NCBI GenBank assembly: GCA_963816975.1 | Contig: CAWFMD010000006.1 | Location: 620,001-684,000 of the forward strand | Length of the DNA: 64,000 nucleotides | From: DASRIA01 sp963816975 | GTDB lineage: Bacteria > Actinomycetota > Thermoleophilia > Solirubrobacterales > JBBDJG01 | Reading direction: 5' to 3' | In this document: positions 43,231 to 52,297 of the stretch, piece after piece | Layout of the letters: each line of letters begins with the position of its first letter | How positions within the stretch are numbered: the stretch's first letter is position 1 | Translations under genes and position numbers: made by a program | The notes under the pieces: generated by a model | The model's database searches: none | The model's input: the letters and a program-made list of their open reading frames with translations, nothing else | Told to the model about the DNA's origin: nothing

Positions 43231-44839
43231 TCACGGCCCTGGGCCGACGTCTCCTCGCCGCGCGGCCGCCACGCGCGCCTCGGTGATCGTCTGCTCCGCC
43301 GGGCGCGCTGCAGAGCGGCGCCCGTCGGACAGCAGACCCCGGAATGTTTCCTCGACCTCGGCCGGATCGCTGTCCACCAGCTCAGCCACCTCGCGCGGCA
43401 TCCAATCCGGCGTTGATCAGCAGCGCGCAGAAGACGTGGCGCAGGAGGCTGGGGTGCCGGCTCTTGATCCCCGCCTCGCGGGCCAGTCGCGAGTACGTGC
43501 GATCGCGCCAGTCGCGCAGATCCACCCGCCACGGCTTGTCCGGGGCCGAGAAGACCAGGCGTCGCCGCTCGCCGCCGGACTCCTCGCGCCAGGCTTCGAG
43601 GTCGTCCGCCAGCGGCTTCCACAGCGGCACCGTGCGCGCGGGACTGCCCGCATCTCGCCTGCGCGGCAGCGGCTCGACCAGAATCGTGCGCTCTCCGATC
43701 GCCGACCAGCGCAGCGCCATCGCCTCCGCCGGGCGCAGCCCCGCGTAGGCCATCACCCCGACCAGCGCGGCATCCCGGATGCGACCTTCCGCGACCAGGC
43801 GGGCGCGCATCTTCTCCACGAAACCCGCCGAGAACAGGGTGGGCCAGTTCCAGTGCAGCAGGGGCCAGCGTGTGCGGCCGGCGGCCCGTTTGCGTTGCTC
43901 TTGCTCCTGCATCGATCGCCCCGCGGAGTCGTCCGGCACGGAGATCAGGAAGCGCTCGGCCAGCACGCTGACGGCGATGTCGGGCTGCAGAGTGGCCACG
44001 AGCGCGTGGTCGAGCGTGGGCGAATGCGCGAGCGCGAGCCGGCGCCAGCACTCGGACATGAACCTGGCCAGCACATACGAGTTCGAGTCCCCCAGCAGCA
44101 GGCATGTCGTCGGTGGAGCGACGTCGCAGTCCGTCAGGGCAAACGCGCCGGTGCCCTCCACGAGGTTGTCGTAGATCAGACGCGCGTTGCGATAGCGCAT
44201 GCGCCCGAACGGCTGCGATGCCTCTCGCGGTGGGTCGAACTTGCCGCCCAGATCGCCCGAAACCACAACATCCGCGAACACCACGTCATCCATTCCGATG
44301 GTGCGCGTCGGGACCAGCTGGCGAGCATCATCCATCAGGCGCAGATACGCGAGGAATGCACCGTAGTCGGTCCAATGACTGTCCACGCGCGAGCAGACGA
44401 GCTGGTCGGCCTTCGCCGCCAGGATCTCGTCCAGGGGATAGATGATCTTGACCGCTGAGCCGCTGCGCGCGAGATGGTCGGTCAGCTGATGCACCGGTCG
44501 CTCGGCCGCCGGCCTGACGTCCGCGGGAAGCTTGTCCGGATAAACCGAGTGGTTGTCGGGAGCGACCAGCACGAGGTGCGCACACCCGCGCTCGGCGAGC
44601 ATCGCGGTGCGGCCCTCGAGCGCCGCGCGCCAGCCCTCGAGCTCGGCGGCGCCGAGGCGTACTTGGCCGGTGTGCTGGGCGAGCACGTGGTTGTTGTCGT
44701 TCGCCATGAACAGAAAGCCGTCGCGGCCTTCAACGACCTTTCCGTCCGACACGGTGCGCGTGCCCGACAGCGCGCTCAACTCACTGCTGCCCACTTTTTT
44801 ACGAACACCGTGATCGGCGTCGCCCTCAAAAGCCCCCAC
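43231..44839 (-). CDS. AlgX-like SGNH domain fused to a degenerate tyrosine-recombinase domain (copy 1)
   Basis: Residues 34-300 resemble AlgX/AlgJ-type polysaccharide acetyltransferase domains: KVVEGRDGFLFMAND, SRVDSHWTDYGAF (Asp153 and His155 of the triad) and LLLGDSNSY (Ser252). Residues 340-480 resemble the catalytic domain of phage-type integrases: VMAYAGLRPAEAMALRW (box I Arg369), RTVPLWKPLADDLEAW, LRDWRDRTYSRLAREAGI and PSLLRHVFCALLINAG. The box II His is Ser and no catalytic Tyr follows, so strand cleavage is unlikely. There is no signal peptide. The in-frame stop is at 43382; one shift restores PREVAELVDSDPAEVEETF up to TGA 43231. GTG 44839 has TACGAT 7 nt upstream. No known family has this fusion to my knowledge. 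Confidence 0.75.
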
Positions 44840-44905
44840 GACTTCGATCGTAGCGGCCTGGATGCCCCTGTATCGGTCGACTGCGCGCGCGACCAGGCGT
44901 CCAAT

Positions 44906-45403
44906 TCACTCCTGGCCGGGATCTGTTGGCGGGCGCGGCTGGGTCGAGCCTCCGTTCGAACGTTTCGCGACCGCCCGCTGAGTCCAGTCGTCGCCATCCG
45001 TATAGGCCCGGAAGACCTGCTCGGCCGCGTCAAGGGCCTGCTGCGCGACGTCATCGTCGGGTCCGCCGGAAGCCCGTTCCCGGGCTCGCGCCCATGCAAC
45101 TCCATAGGTGAAGCCCCAGTCCGCCAGGTCCAGCTCGAGCTCGCTGAGGGAGGCCCCCCTTTCGACGCGTACGACGCTCAACATCCCCTCGTTGGCCACA
45201 TCGCTGCGCAGTGCCTGCCCCACCTCGTCGGCGAGTGGCGCGACCTCGTCCGGCCGGGCCGCGGTGATCGACTCGACGGTCGGTCCGCGGGGCAGGAGGT
45301 CCTCGCGCGAGTGGGCGCGCCTGCGGGTCGCGAAGCTTGCGATCCAGCCCGCAAAAAAGGCGGCCGCGACGAAGCCGAACACGATCATCTGCTCTCTGGT
45401 CAA
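44906..45403 (-). CDS. Single-helix membrane protein carrying the domain shared with the BrkB-type protein
   Basis: The 165-residue protein has one N-terminal membrane helix (IVFGFVAAAFFAGWIASFA), then a basic stretch (TRRRAHSRED). A soluble domain of about 100 residues (residues 52-150) contains ELDLADWGFTYGVAWA and LDAAEQVFRAY. The same domain ends the protein at 18700-20202. Function unknown. The start could be TTG 45403 or ATG 45388; the latter has gagag in front. The tail is Pro/Gln-rich. Confidence 0.75.
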   Translation of the reverse strand: MTREQMIVFGFVAAAFFAGWIASFATRRRAHSREDLLPRGPTVESITAARPDEVAPLADEVGQALRSDVANEGMLSVVRVERGASLSELELDLADWGFTYGVAWARARERASGGPDDDVAQQALDAAEQVFRAYTDGDDWTQRAVAKRSNGGSTQPRPPTDPGQE

Positions 45404-45550
45404 TCCAAGGCCCTTTCCCCTGCCGGGTGCGCCCGCGGCTGACCCTAGAAGAGTCTCGCGCGTTTCACAACTTCAAGAGCAACCAACAGAAACTTGCTCC
45501 AGAAAACATGGAGTTTGCGATGCTTAATCTCATCCCGGGACAGTTCTTCG

Positions 45551-45578
45551 TTGACCGCCGCCCCAGGGCTGATATAGC
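45551..45578 (+). promoter_or_regulatory. Promoter of the LAKTG protein gene
   Basis: TTGACC (45551-45556) and TATAGC (45573-45578) are separated by 16 bp, a good primary-sigma promoter. Transcription would start near 45585, leaving a leader of about 160 nt before the ATG at 45748. Confidence 0.6.
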
Positions 45579-45584
45579 ACCGCG

Positions 45585-45747
45585 CTGAAAGGAAGGTCCA
45601 GCCCCTGTTGGACCCTGGGTTCATCTCCCCGGCGGAGGGTCGACCGCCTGCGATCCGGCAGGTGCGCGGCGAGCGCCACAGGGGCGGTGGCTCTGCCCGG
45701 AGGGCGCTGACTTCCTGTCACGGCATCGATCCAGGAAGGAACGCCCC
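45585..45747 (+). promoter_or_regulatory. Structured leader with possible ribosome-binding-site switch
   Basis: The leader can fold as several hairpins: GGTCCA/TGGACC (45595-45614), CCTGC/GCAGG (45647-45662) and GCCAC/GTGGC (45675-45691). They are enclosed by AGGAAG (45590-45595) pairing with CTTCCT (45711-45716). The same CTTCCTG can instead pair with CAGGAAG (45732-45738), which is the Shine-Dalgarno of the following gene. The two pairings exclude each other, which is the logic of a translational riboswitch or thermosensor. I do not recognise a known riboswitch class. The rest of the gap (45404-45550) shows nothing clear. Confidence 0.5.
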
Positions 45748-46341
45748 ATGTCACGAGCGACACTCCGGGTGGAGGTAGGCGTAGTGATGGCCGTCGCCAC
45801 CTTCGCAATCGGAATCACCGCAACAAATGCCATCGCCTGGCCCAACGAGCAGCCTGCGCCCACCCCGCAGCACGGGGACAAGGGCGACGACAAGCACAAG
45901 GGCGACAAGGACGACGACAAGCACAAAGGCGAGAAGGGCGACGACAAGCACAAAGGCGAGAAGGGCGACGACAAGCACAACGGCGGCAAGGGCGAGCAGC
46001 CGAAGCCCCAGCCGGAGCGCCCGATCACGCCCACAGGACAGCAGACCCCGCCCGTCCCGGTGACGCCCGCCGCGCCACCCCCGGTCGTGCCGCAGGGCGG
46101 GCCCGCACCGGAGCCCGAGCAGCCGGTCACATCAGAGACCGTGCCGCCCGATCAGCCGACCGTGCCCGATAGCCCCGTCGTGACTCAGGCCCCGCCGCAG
46201 CCCGGCGCACCGGCCGTTCCGGTCGCTGAGCGCAGCGAGCTGGCGAAGACGGGCCTCGATCCGGCGCTGATCGCGCTGCTCGGAGCGATGTGCCTCGGGG
46301 GCGGCGTGGTGCTGTTCCGGCGGGCGGTGGCGCGCAACTAG
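45748..46341 (+). CDS. Secreted sortase substrate with LAKTG motif and charged repeats
   Basis: The 197-residue protein has a signal peptide (VGVVMAVATFAIGITATNAIAW). Then come four nine-residue charged repeats of the G(E/D)K(G/D)DDKHK type, a Pro/Glu-rich wall-spanning region, and a sorting signal. The sorting signal is LAKTG, a hydrophobic helix (LDPALIALLGAMCLGGGVVLF) and a short RRAVARN tail. LAxTG is the motif used by class E sortases. The sortase gene follows 30 nt downstream. The His/Asp repeats could bind metal ions (inference). Confidence 0.85.
   Translation: MSRATLRVEVGVVMAVATFAIGITATNAIAWPNEQPAPTPQHGDKGDDKHKGDKDDDKHKGEKGDDKHKGEKGDDKHNGGKGEQPKPQPERPITPTGQQTPPVPVTPAAPPPVVPQGGPAPEPEQPVTSETVPPDQPTVPDSPVVTQAPPQPGAPAVPVAERSELAKTGLDPALIALLGAMCLGGGVVLFRRAVARN
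45874..45981 (+). repeat. Four 27-bp tandem repeats encoding a charged nonapeptide
   Basis: Four copies of a 27-bp unit encode GDKGDDKHK and close variants. DNA identity between copies 3 and 4 is nearly complete, which suggests recent duplication. Confidence 0.85.
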
Positions 46342-46371
46342 GGTCCGAGGGTCCGCCACCGGCTCAGGCAC

Positions 46372-47157
46372 GTGACGCTTCCGCGTCCAAAGATCGCACT
46401 ACAGGGTGCCCGGGGATACCTGGGGCGGCTGCCGCGTTCGCGGCAGGCAAACGGCCTCGCCGGCGGATTGCTGCTGGTCATCGGCGCGGTGTTGCTGGCC
46501 ACCGCGCTGATGACCATCTTCTGGCAGGACCCGGTCACCGCGGTCTTCACGCAACACGAGCAGAAGGTTCTGAGCGCGAAGCTGGCGGCGGCCGAAAAGG
46601 CCCCGGTGCAAGGGAGCACGCTCACGCTCGTCCAGCGCGCGGAATCGGATCCCGAGCGGATCGCGCTGCTCGCCCGGGATCTCGCTGGGCGCAGCAAGTC
46701 CGGGGAGCCGCTCGGGCGAATCGGGATCTCACGCATGGGCGTGAACTTCGTGTTCGTCTCGGGGGTCGGGACGAACAGCCTCAAGAAGGGCCCCGGTCAC
46801 TATGACGGCAGTCCGCTGCCCGGCCTGCCGGGCACGGTCTCGATCGCCGGACACCGGACAACCTACTCCGCTCCGTTTCGCCGCATGAACAGGCTGCGGC
46901 GTGGCGACAAGATCACGTTGACGATGCCCTATGGGCGTTTCACCTATCGCGTCGAGGGACTGCGTGTCGTCCTGCCCCAGAACACGGGCGTGCTGAAGCA
47001 CGTCCGCCACAACCGTCTGGTGCTCACGACGTGCACCCCCGTCGACAGCGCGGCCAAGCGCCTCGTCACCACCGCGCGCCTGGTGCGCGCGGTCGCGCGG
47101 GGACCGGCTGTCACGCTCGTGCCGACGCTGCCCGTCGCAGCCTCCGTGAGCAGGTGA
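46372..47157 (+). CDS. Class E-like sortase
   Basis: Transpeptidase that cleaves the LAxTG motif and attaches proteins to the cell wall. The 261-residue protein has an N-terminal membrane helix (GLAGGLLLVIGAVLLATALM) and the catalytic set His in AGHRTTYSAPF, Cys in VLTTCTPVDS and Arg in AAKRLV. The adjacent LAKTG protein is the obvious substrate. Start is GTG 46372. Confidence 0.9.
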   Translation: MTLPRPKIALQGARGYLGRLPRSRQANGLAGGLLLVIGAVLLATALMTIFWQDPVTAVFTQHEQKVLSAKLAAAEKAPVQGSTLTLVQRAESDPERIALLARDLAGRSKSGEPLGRIGISRMGVNFVFVSGVGTNSLKKGPGHYDGSPLPGLPGTVSIAGHRTTYSAPFRRMNRLRRGDKITLTMPYGRFTYRVEGLRVVLPQNTGVLKHVRHNRLVLTTCTPVDSAAKRLVTTARLVRAVARGPAVTLVPTLPVAASVSR

Positions 47158-47222
47158 CGTTCGGCTCCACCGCGACTGGAGTCACCACGCCGGAGGAGTG
47201 GCACCTCGACTAAGCCCTGGAC

Positions 47223-50200
47223 TTACGGAACGAAGATACCCTCACGCAGGAAGATGTTGTCGCCCGCCGTCGTCGCGATCGCGCCGTCCGGGCCGCCGTC
47301 CCAGACCTCGACCTGGCCCACTTCCCAGATCGAACGCTCGCCCTCCGGGACCGACCCTGGAATGATGGCGTCGGCCGACGTGCTGAGCGAACACGTGCCG
47401 CCCGTCGTTGTCGACGGCGACGACGCGCAGGTCATCGGTGCCGCGAAGGGTGTGTCGACCACGGTTCCCGAGACGTCGCCGGCCCCGCGGTCTGTGATCC
47501 GCAGCGTCAACAGCACACGCAGCTCGCCCGTGTAGTCCGCGCCGTCGGCCGCGTTGGCGGTTGCGCAGGGCGACGTGCCCGCCTTGCAGCGAACATCTGT
47601 CACCGAACCGGTTATCAACACGTCGGAGTCGTCGGGCCCGCCGGGCGCCCCCAGCTGGACGGCGACCTTCACCGATCCGGTCATGTTCGCCGGTGCGCCC
47701 GCCTCCGGGAAGCCCGGGGTGAGCGCCGTGGACTCCTGCACGGGCGGGTTGCACGACGGGTGGGCGAGCGGTGGACCGTGCGTCCGGTTTGCCGAGGTGC
47801 ACGGCTGGTACGCGGGCACGAGCGAGGTCCGGATTGGAGTCGCGCCCTTCGGTCGTACGTAAAGGTCCGCCACGTTCACGAAGGTGCACGTAACCGTCTC
47901 CCCGGCGGCCACCGAGATGTTGGAGATGGGTGAGCCGTCCGAGCAGATCGCCGAGTCCAGCCGCCAGCCGGGCGGCAGGGACCCCTCGGAGACCGAGTAT
48001 CCGGCATCCGGGTCGACCAGGAATTCCCGGATGCTCCGCAGGGCGTTGGCCTCGTCGCCGTCGTCATCGAGCTGGAAGCTGGATGGGCTCAAACCCCCGC
48101 CGGCCGTGAACGAGAAGTCCGTCCCCTGGTTGGGCCGCGCATCCTTCTTGACCACGACCTTTCCTCGCCTGGACGTCACGATCGTGCAGGTGACGTGCTG
48201 ACCAGGCGCGACGTCGATGTCTGACACCTGGGATCCGTTCGTGCACGTTCCCTCTTCCTGGAGCCACCCGGACACCGGCGTCAGGGCGATCGAGTAGTGC
48301 GTTGCCGGCACGTCCGTGAAGGAGATGGTGTTCGAGAGTGCGTTGCCGGTGTTGCCGTCGTCGTCGAGATCGAAGCTCGAAGGGCTCAGCCCTCCGGTCG
48401 TCGTGAAGGAGAAGTCCTGCGGATCGTCGGGCTGAGTATCGAGGTTGAGCGTGACGCTCCCGCGCCTGCGGTTGGTGAACGTGCAGGTGGCCACCTCGCC
48501 CACGTCGAGGGTGACGTTCGACGGAGGCGATCCATCCGAGCACGTCGCCGTACCGTCCCACCCCGGCTGGGGTGCCTCCGACACCGAGTATCCGGACCCC
48601 GGGGTCAGGTTCGTGAACGTCCGAGAGCTGGCGAGCGCGTTAGAGTCGTCCCCGTCGTCGTCGAGCTGGAAGCTGGTCGGACTGAGGCCGCCACCCGCCG
48701 TGAAGGAGAAGTCCTGCGGGTCGTCCGGCTGAGCATCCTTGACCACCACGAGCGTGGCCTGTCTGTCGTTGGTGAACGTACAGGTGACGTTCTCACCTGC
48801 GGAAACGTCGATGTTCGTGATCGGCGACCCGTCGGAGCACGTGGCGCCTGCCTGGGTCCAGCCCGACGGCACCGTCTCGGCGACCGAGTAGCCGGATCCA
48901 GGCGGCACGCTGGTGTACGCCCGCGTGCTGGCGACGCCGTTCGACTCGTTTCCGTCATCGTCGAGCGTGAAGGTGAACGGGCTCAGCCCGCCGCCCGCCG
49001 TGAAGGCGAAGTCCTGAGGATCGTTCGGCCGCGCGTCCTTGACGACGGTGATCCTGCCGGACGGCCGGTTGACGAACGTGCAGGTCACTGTCTCGCCCGG
49101 CCCGACGTCGATGTTCGACACCGGCGAGCCGTCGGAGCAGGACGCCGATGCCGGGAACCAGCCCGCCACCGCACCCTCGCTCAGGGAGTAGCCGCTCCCA
49201 ATGGAGACGATGAATTCGCGGGTGTTGGAGAGCGCGTTGTTGGTTATGCCGTCGTCGTCGAGCAGGAAGTTCACCGGGCTCATCCCGCCGCCGGAAGTGA
49301 ACGGGAAGTCCTGGACGTCGTCGGGCTGGGTGTCCTTGACGACCACGATGCGTCCCGCGTTTTGGCTGAGGTTCGAGAACGTGCAGGTGACGGTCTCGCC
49401 GGGCGCCACGTCGACGCTGGAAACCGGCGAGCCGTCGGAGCAGGACGTTTGGGCGGCGGCCCAGCCGGCGGGCGTGGTCTGCGAGACGGAGTGCCCGGAC
49501 CCGGGCACCACGTTGTCGATCACCTGGGCGTTCGACAGTGTCCCGTCGCTGTCGTCATCGAGCTGGAAAGAGGCGGGAGTCGAGCCACCGCCGACCGTGA
49601 ACGAGAAGTCCTGCGGGTCGTTCGGGAGCGAGTCCTGGACCACGATGATCCGGCCGCGTTTGCGGTTCGTGAAGGTGCAGGTCACGACCTCGTCCGTTGA
49701 CACGTCGATGTTCGAGACCGGCGAGCCGTCGGAGCAGGTCGACGACGTCAGGTCCCACCCCGGGAGGGGAATCTCGGAAAGCGAATAACCCGACCCCGGC
49801 TCGGCTGCGAAGCCGCGTGCATTGGAGGTACCGTTATCGGAGTTTCCGTCGTCGTCGAGCGCGAACGATGTGGGGATCAACCCGCCACCAGACGTGAAGG
49901 TGAAGTCCTCCGGATCGTCGGGAACCGAGTCCTTGACCGCGATGATCCCGCCGTTGGCCGTGATGAATCCCTGTATCCGGTGGTTGGCCGTGTCCGCGAC
50001 GTAGAGCCGATCGCTTGCCCCGAAGGCGAGTCCGGACGGGAAGTTGAGCTGGCCGTTGGCGGAGCCGAGCGTCCCGCTGCTCGCGATGAAGGTCCCGGAT
50101 GGGCTGAACCGCTGTATCCGGTGGTTGCCGCTGTCCGCGACGTAGACGTCGCCGGCCGAGTCGATCGCGACGCCGTACGGTGCGCTGAACTGGCCGTTCC

Positions 50201-50888
50201 CGCTGCCAGCAGTGCCCCACTTGGTCAGAAATGCTCCGTTCGGGTCGAACTTCTGGACCCGGTTGTTGCCGGCATCCGTGACGTAGCTGTTGCCCGCGAA
50301 GTCGAGGACGATGCCGAGCGGCTGGTTGAACCGGCCGTCCGCGGTTCCCTGCTGGCCCCAAATCTGTATCAGAGCACCGCTCGAATTGAACTTCTCGACA
50401 CGGTTGCGCCCCGTGTCGGTGACGTAGAGGTTCCCGACGCCGTCCACCGCGACGTCGCTCGGGGTTACGAGCGGGACGCCTTGCGTCCCGATGATCGCTA
50501 TGAATGCGCCGGTGGGGCCGAACTTCTGGACCCGGTTGTTGCCGTATTCGGCAACGTAGACGTTGCCGGCCTGGTCGACGGTGAGGCCAACCGGCCGGTC
50601 GAGGTGCCCGGTCTGGTTGCCGGACGTGCCCCACTTGCCGATGAAGTTGCCCGACGCGTCGAAGTGCTGGATCCGGTCGTTCGCGGTGTCCGAAACGTAG
50701 ATGTCGCCCGACGGAGCGACCGCGACGCCCTCGGGGAAGTCGAACTGCCCGTTGCCGGTCCCCTGGCCGCCCCACTGCGAGTCGTAGAACAGGACGGCAC
50801 CAGCGTGCGGAGCGGCGACGAGCATCGCTGCGCAGGCCAGGAGCCAAGCGGTCCCAAGCCGAAGAGCCGGACCGACGCGGGCACTCAC
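47223..50888 (-). CDS. Large secreted protein: NHL beta-propeller followed by seven SpaA-like repeats
   Basis: The 1221-residue protein has a signal peptide (ending HAGA) and about six NHL repeats at residues 35-315 (GQFDFPEGVAVAPSGDIYVS, then AND-R-IQ-type ends). Seven repeats of about 90-100 residues follow up to about residue 1010. Each runs from V(V/K)xDxxPxDPQDFxF, GGGLxPxSFxLDDDG and GSGYSVSE to CSDGSPxSNIDV and VTCTFTN. A final domain of about 190 residues ends the protein. The repeats look like prealbumin-type adhesin domains. No sorting signal is present, so it is probably secreted free. GTG 50888 is preceded by gggggag. Confidence 0.85.
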   Translation of the reverse strand: MSARVGPALRLGTAWLLACAAMLVAAPHAGAVLFYDSQWGGQGTGNGQFDFPEGVAVAPSGDIYVSDTANDRIQHFDASGNFIGKWGTSGNQTGHLDRPVGLTVDQAGNVYVAEYGNNRVQKFGPTGAFIAIIGTQGVPLVTPSDVAVDGVGNLYVTDTGRNRVEKFNSSGALIQIWGQQGTADGRFNQPLGIVLDFAGNSYVTDAGNNRVQKFDPNGAFLTKWGTAGSGNGQFSAPYGVAIDSAGDVYVADSGNHRIQRFSPSGTFIASSGTLGSANGQLNFPSGLAFGASDRLYVADTANHRIQGFITANGGIIAVKDSVPDDPEDFTFTSGGGLIPTSFALDDDGNSDNGTSNARGFAAEPGSGYSLSEIPLPGWDLTSSTCSDGSPVSNIDVSTDEVVTCTFTNRKRGRIIVVQDSLPNDPQDFSFTVGGGSTPASFQLDDDSDGTLSNAQVIDNVVPGSGHSVSQTTPAGWAAAQTSCSDGSPVSSVDVAPGETVTCTFSNLSQNAGRIVVVKDTQPDDVQDFPFTSGGGMSPVNFLLDDDGITNNALSNTREFIVSIGSGYSLSEGAVAGWFPASASCSDGSPVSNIDVGPGETVTCTFVNRPSGRITVVKDARPNDPQDFAFTAGGGLSPFTFTLDDDGNESNGVASTRAYTSVPPGSGYSVAETVPSGWTQAGATCSDGSPITNIDVSAGENVTCTFTNDRQATLVVVKDAQPDDPQDFSFTAGGGLSPTSFQLDDDGDDSNALASSRTFTNLTPGSGYSVSEAPQPGWDGTATCSDGSPPSNVTLDVGEVATCTFTNRRRGSVTLNLDTQPDDPQDFSFTTTGGLSPSSFDLDDDGNTGNALSNTISFTDVPATHYSIALTPVSGWLQEEGTCTNGSQVSDIDVAPGQHVTCTIVTSRRGKVVVKKDARPNQGTDFSFTAGGGLSPSSFQLDDDGDEANALRSIREFLVDPDAGYSVSEGSLPPGWRLDSAICSDGSPISNISVAAGETVTCTFVNVADLYVRPKGATPIRTSLVPAYQPCTSANRTHGPPLAHPSCNPPVQESTALTPGFPEAGAPANMTGSVKVAVQLGAPGGPDDSDVLITGSVTDVRCKAGTSPCATANAADGADYTGELRVLLTLRITDRGAGDVSGTVVDTPFAAPMTCASSPSTTTGGTCSLSTSADAIIPGSVPEGERSIWEVGQVEVWDGGPDGAIATTAGDNIFLREGIFVP

Positions 50889-51097
50889 GGTCTCCCCCTC
50901 TCCCAGCGGACGAGGGTCAGCGTAGCGAGCCGAAGCGCCCCTGGCAAGGGCTTACTTGGCGGGAAGAAAAGATGGCGTGCGGCCAGCAATCGAAAGTCGA
51001 AGAACCGCGCCCGTACCGCGTCGATGGAGATACGTGCCACCTGGTCGTTGGTGGGTCCTGGCGGGCCGCCGTCCGGGCGGAGGACGCTCAGTGAGAC

Positions 51098-52291
51098 TCA
51101 TCCTTGCGGGGCGGCCCGAGCGCGGGCGGCCTGACGGACCAGGTGGTCACGCTCGGCGACGTTCGTCGCGCGCCGAGCGGCCTCGACGTACGCCGTGGCG
51201 GCAGCGGGCAGGTCGCCGTCGAGCTCGTGCAGGTGGCCGCGAACGGCATGCCACCGGTGGCGCTCGCCGAGCACCTCGCGCAGCCGATCGGTCTCGAGCA
51301 GCCCCGCGGCGGGACCGCGCACGTGGCCGACCGCGACCGCGCGGCCGAGCACGGCAGCGGGGTCCCGGCGCACCGGGTCGTCGGTGAGGGCGACGAGGTC
51401 GTCGTACCAGGCGAGGATCTGCGACCAGTCGGTCTCCTCGGCGCTGGCCGCGTCGTCGTGCAGGGCGGCGATGGCGGCCTCGATCTGGTAGCGCCCGGGG
51501 CGCTGCACGGCCAGCGCCGATTGCAGGACGCGCACGCCCTCGGCGATCTCGCGGGTGTCCCACCGGCCACGGTCCTGCCGGTCGAGCGTGACAATGCGAC
51601 CCTCTGAGTCGAATCGCGCCGGGAGGCGGGCGTGGTTGAGGAGCATCAGCGCGAGCAGTCCGCGCGCCTCCGGTTCCTCTGTGGCGAGAGTGAGTTGGCG
51701 GGCGAGCCGGATCGCCTCGCGCGCCAGGTCCACCCGGCCCGCGTGGCCGGCCGTGTAGATCAGGTAGAGCACGCGCAGCACGACGGCGAGGTCACCGGGC
51801 TGGTCCAGGCGGCGTCCCCGCAGGGCGCGCTTGGCCCGGCTGATCCGCTGCGCCATCGTTGCCTCCGGCACGTAGAAGCCGTCGGCGATCTCCTGGGTGG
51901 TGAGGCCGCCGACGGCGCGCAGGGTCAGCGCCACCTGGGAGGCGGGCGCGAGGTCGGGATGGCAGCAGCAGAAGAGCAGGAAGAGAGCGTCGTCGCCCTC
52001 CTCGGCGGCGGCGGGCTGCGGCTCGGCGTGGGTCGCCTCCTCGCGGCGCTGACGGGCAGCCTCGCTGCGGCGGGCGTCGACGAGCCGCCGCGTGGCGACC
52101 GTCGCCAGCCACGCGCGCGGCTCGCGCGGCGGGTGCTCGGGCCACACGCGCAGCGCCTCCAGCAGCGCCTCCTGCAGCGCGTCCTCGGCGGCATCGAAGT
52201 CCTCGCCCCGCCGCACCAGGCCCGCGAGCACCCGCGGGACGAGGGCGCGCAGCGCGCCCTCGTCCAGTCGTTGCGCAGACGCTTCGATCAC
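51098..52291 (-). CDS. ECF sigma factor with C-terminal TPR-like extension (ECF42-like)
   Basis: The 397-residue protein has sigma region 2 (FDAAEDALQEALLEALRVWP then PRAWLATVATRRLVD) and region 4 (LTLRAVGGLTTQEIADGFYVP then MAQRISRAKRALR). A helical extension from about residue 175 (LYLIYTAGHAG, LLALMLLNHARLPAR) follows. This matches the group of ECF sigma factors that carry a TPR-like tail and sit next to DGPF/YCII proteins. No anti-sigma factor is seen; the extension is thought to control activity in this group. Confidence 0.88.
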   Translation of the reverse strand: MIEASAQRLDEGALRALVPRVLAGLVRRGEDFDAAEDALQEALLEALRVWPEHPPREPRAWLATVATRRLVDARRSEAARQRREEATHAEPQPAAAEEGDDALFLLFCCCHPDLAPASQVALTLRAVGGLTTQEIADGFYVPEATMAQRISRAKRALRGRRLDQPGDLAVVLRVLYLIYTAGHAGRVDLAREAIRLARQLTLATEEPEARGLLALMLLNHARLPARFDSEGRIVTLDRQDRGRWDTREIAEGVRVLQSALAVQRPGRYQIEAAIAALHDDAASAEETDWSQILAWYDDLVALTDDPVRRDPAAVLGRAVAVGHVRGPAAGLLETDRLREVLGERHRWHAVRGHLHELDGDLPAAATAYVEAARRATNVAERDHLVRQAARARAAPQG

Positions 52292-52297
52292 GCCGGC

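Noticed and set aside
45585..45747. Known riboswitch class (c-di-AMP, c-di-GMP, cobalamin, SAM) in the LAKTG leader
   Set aside because: The conserved core strings of these classes are not visible; only the hairpins and the alternative pairing can be supported.
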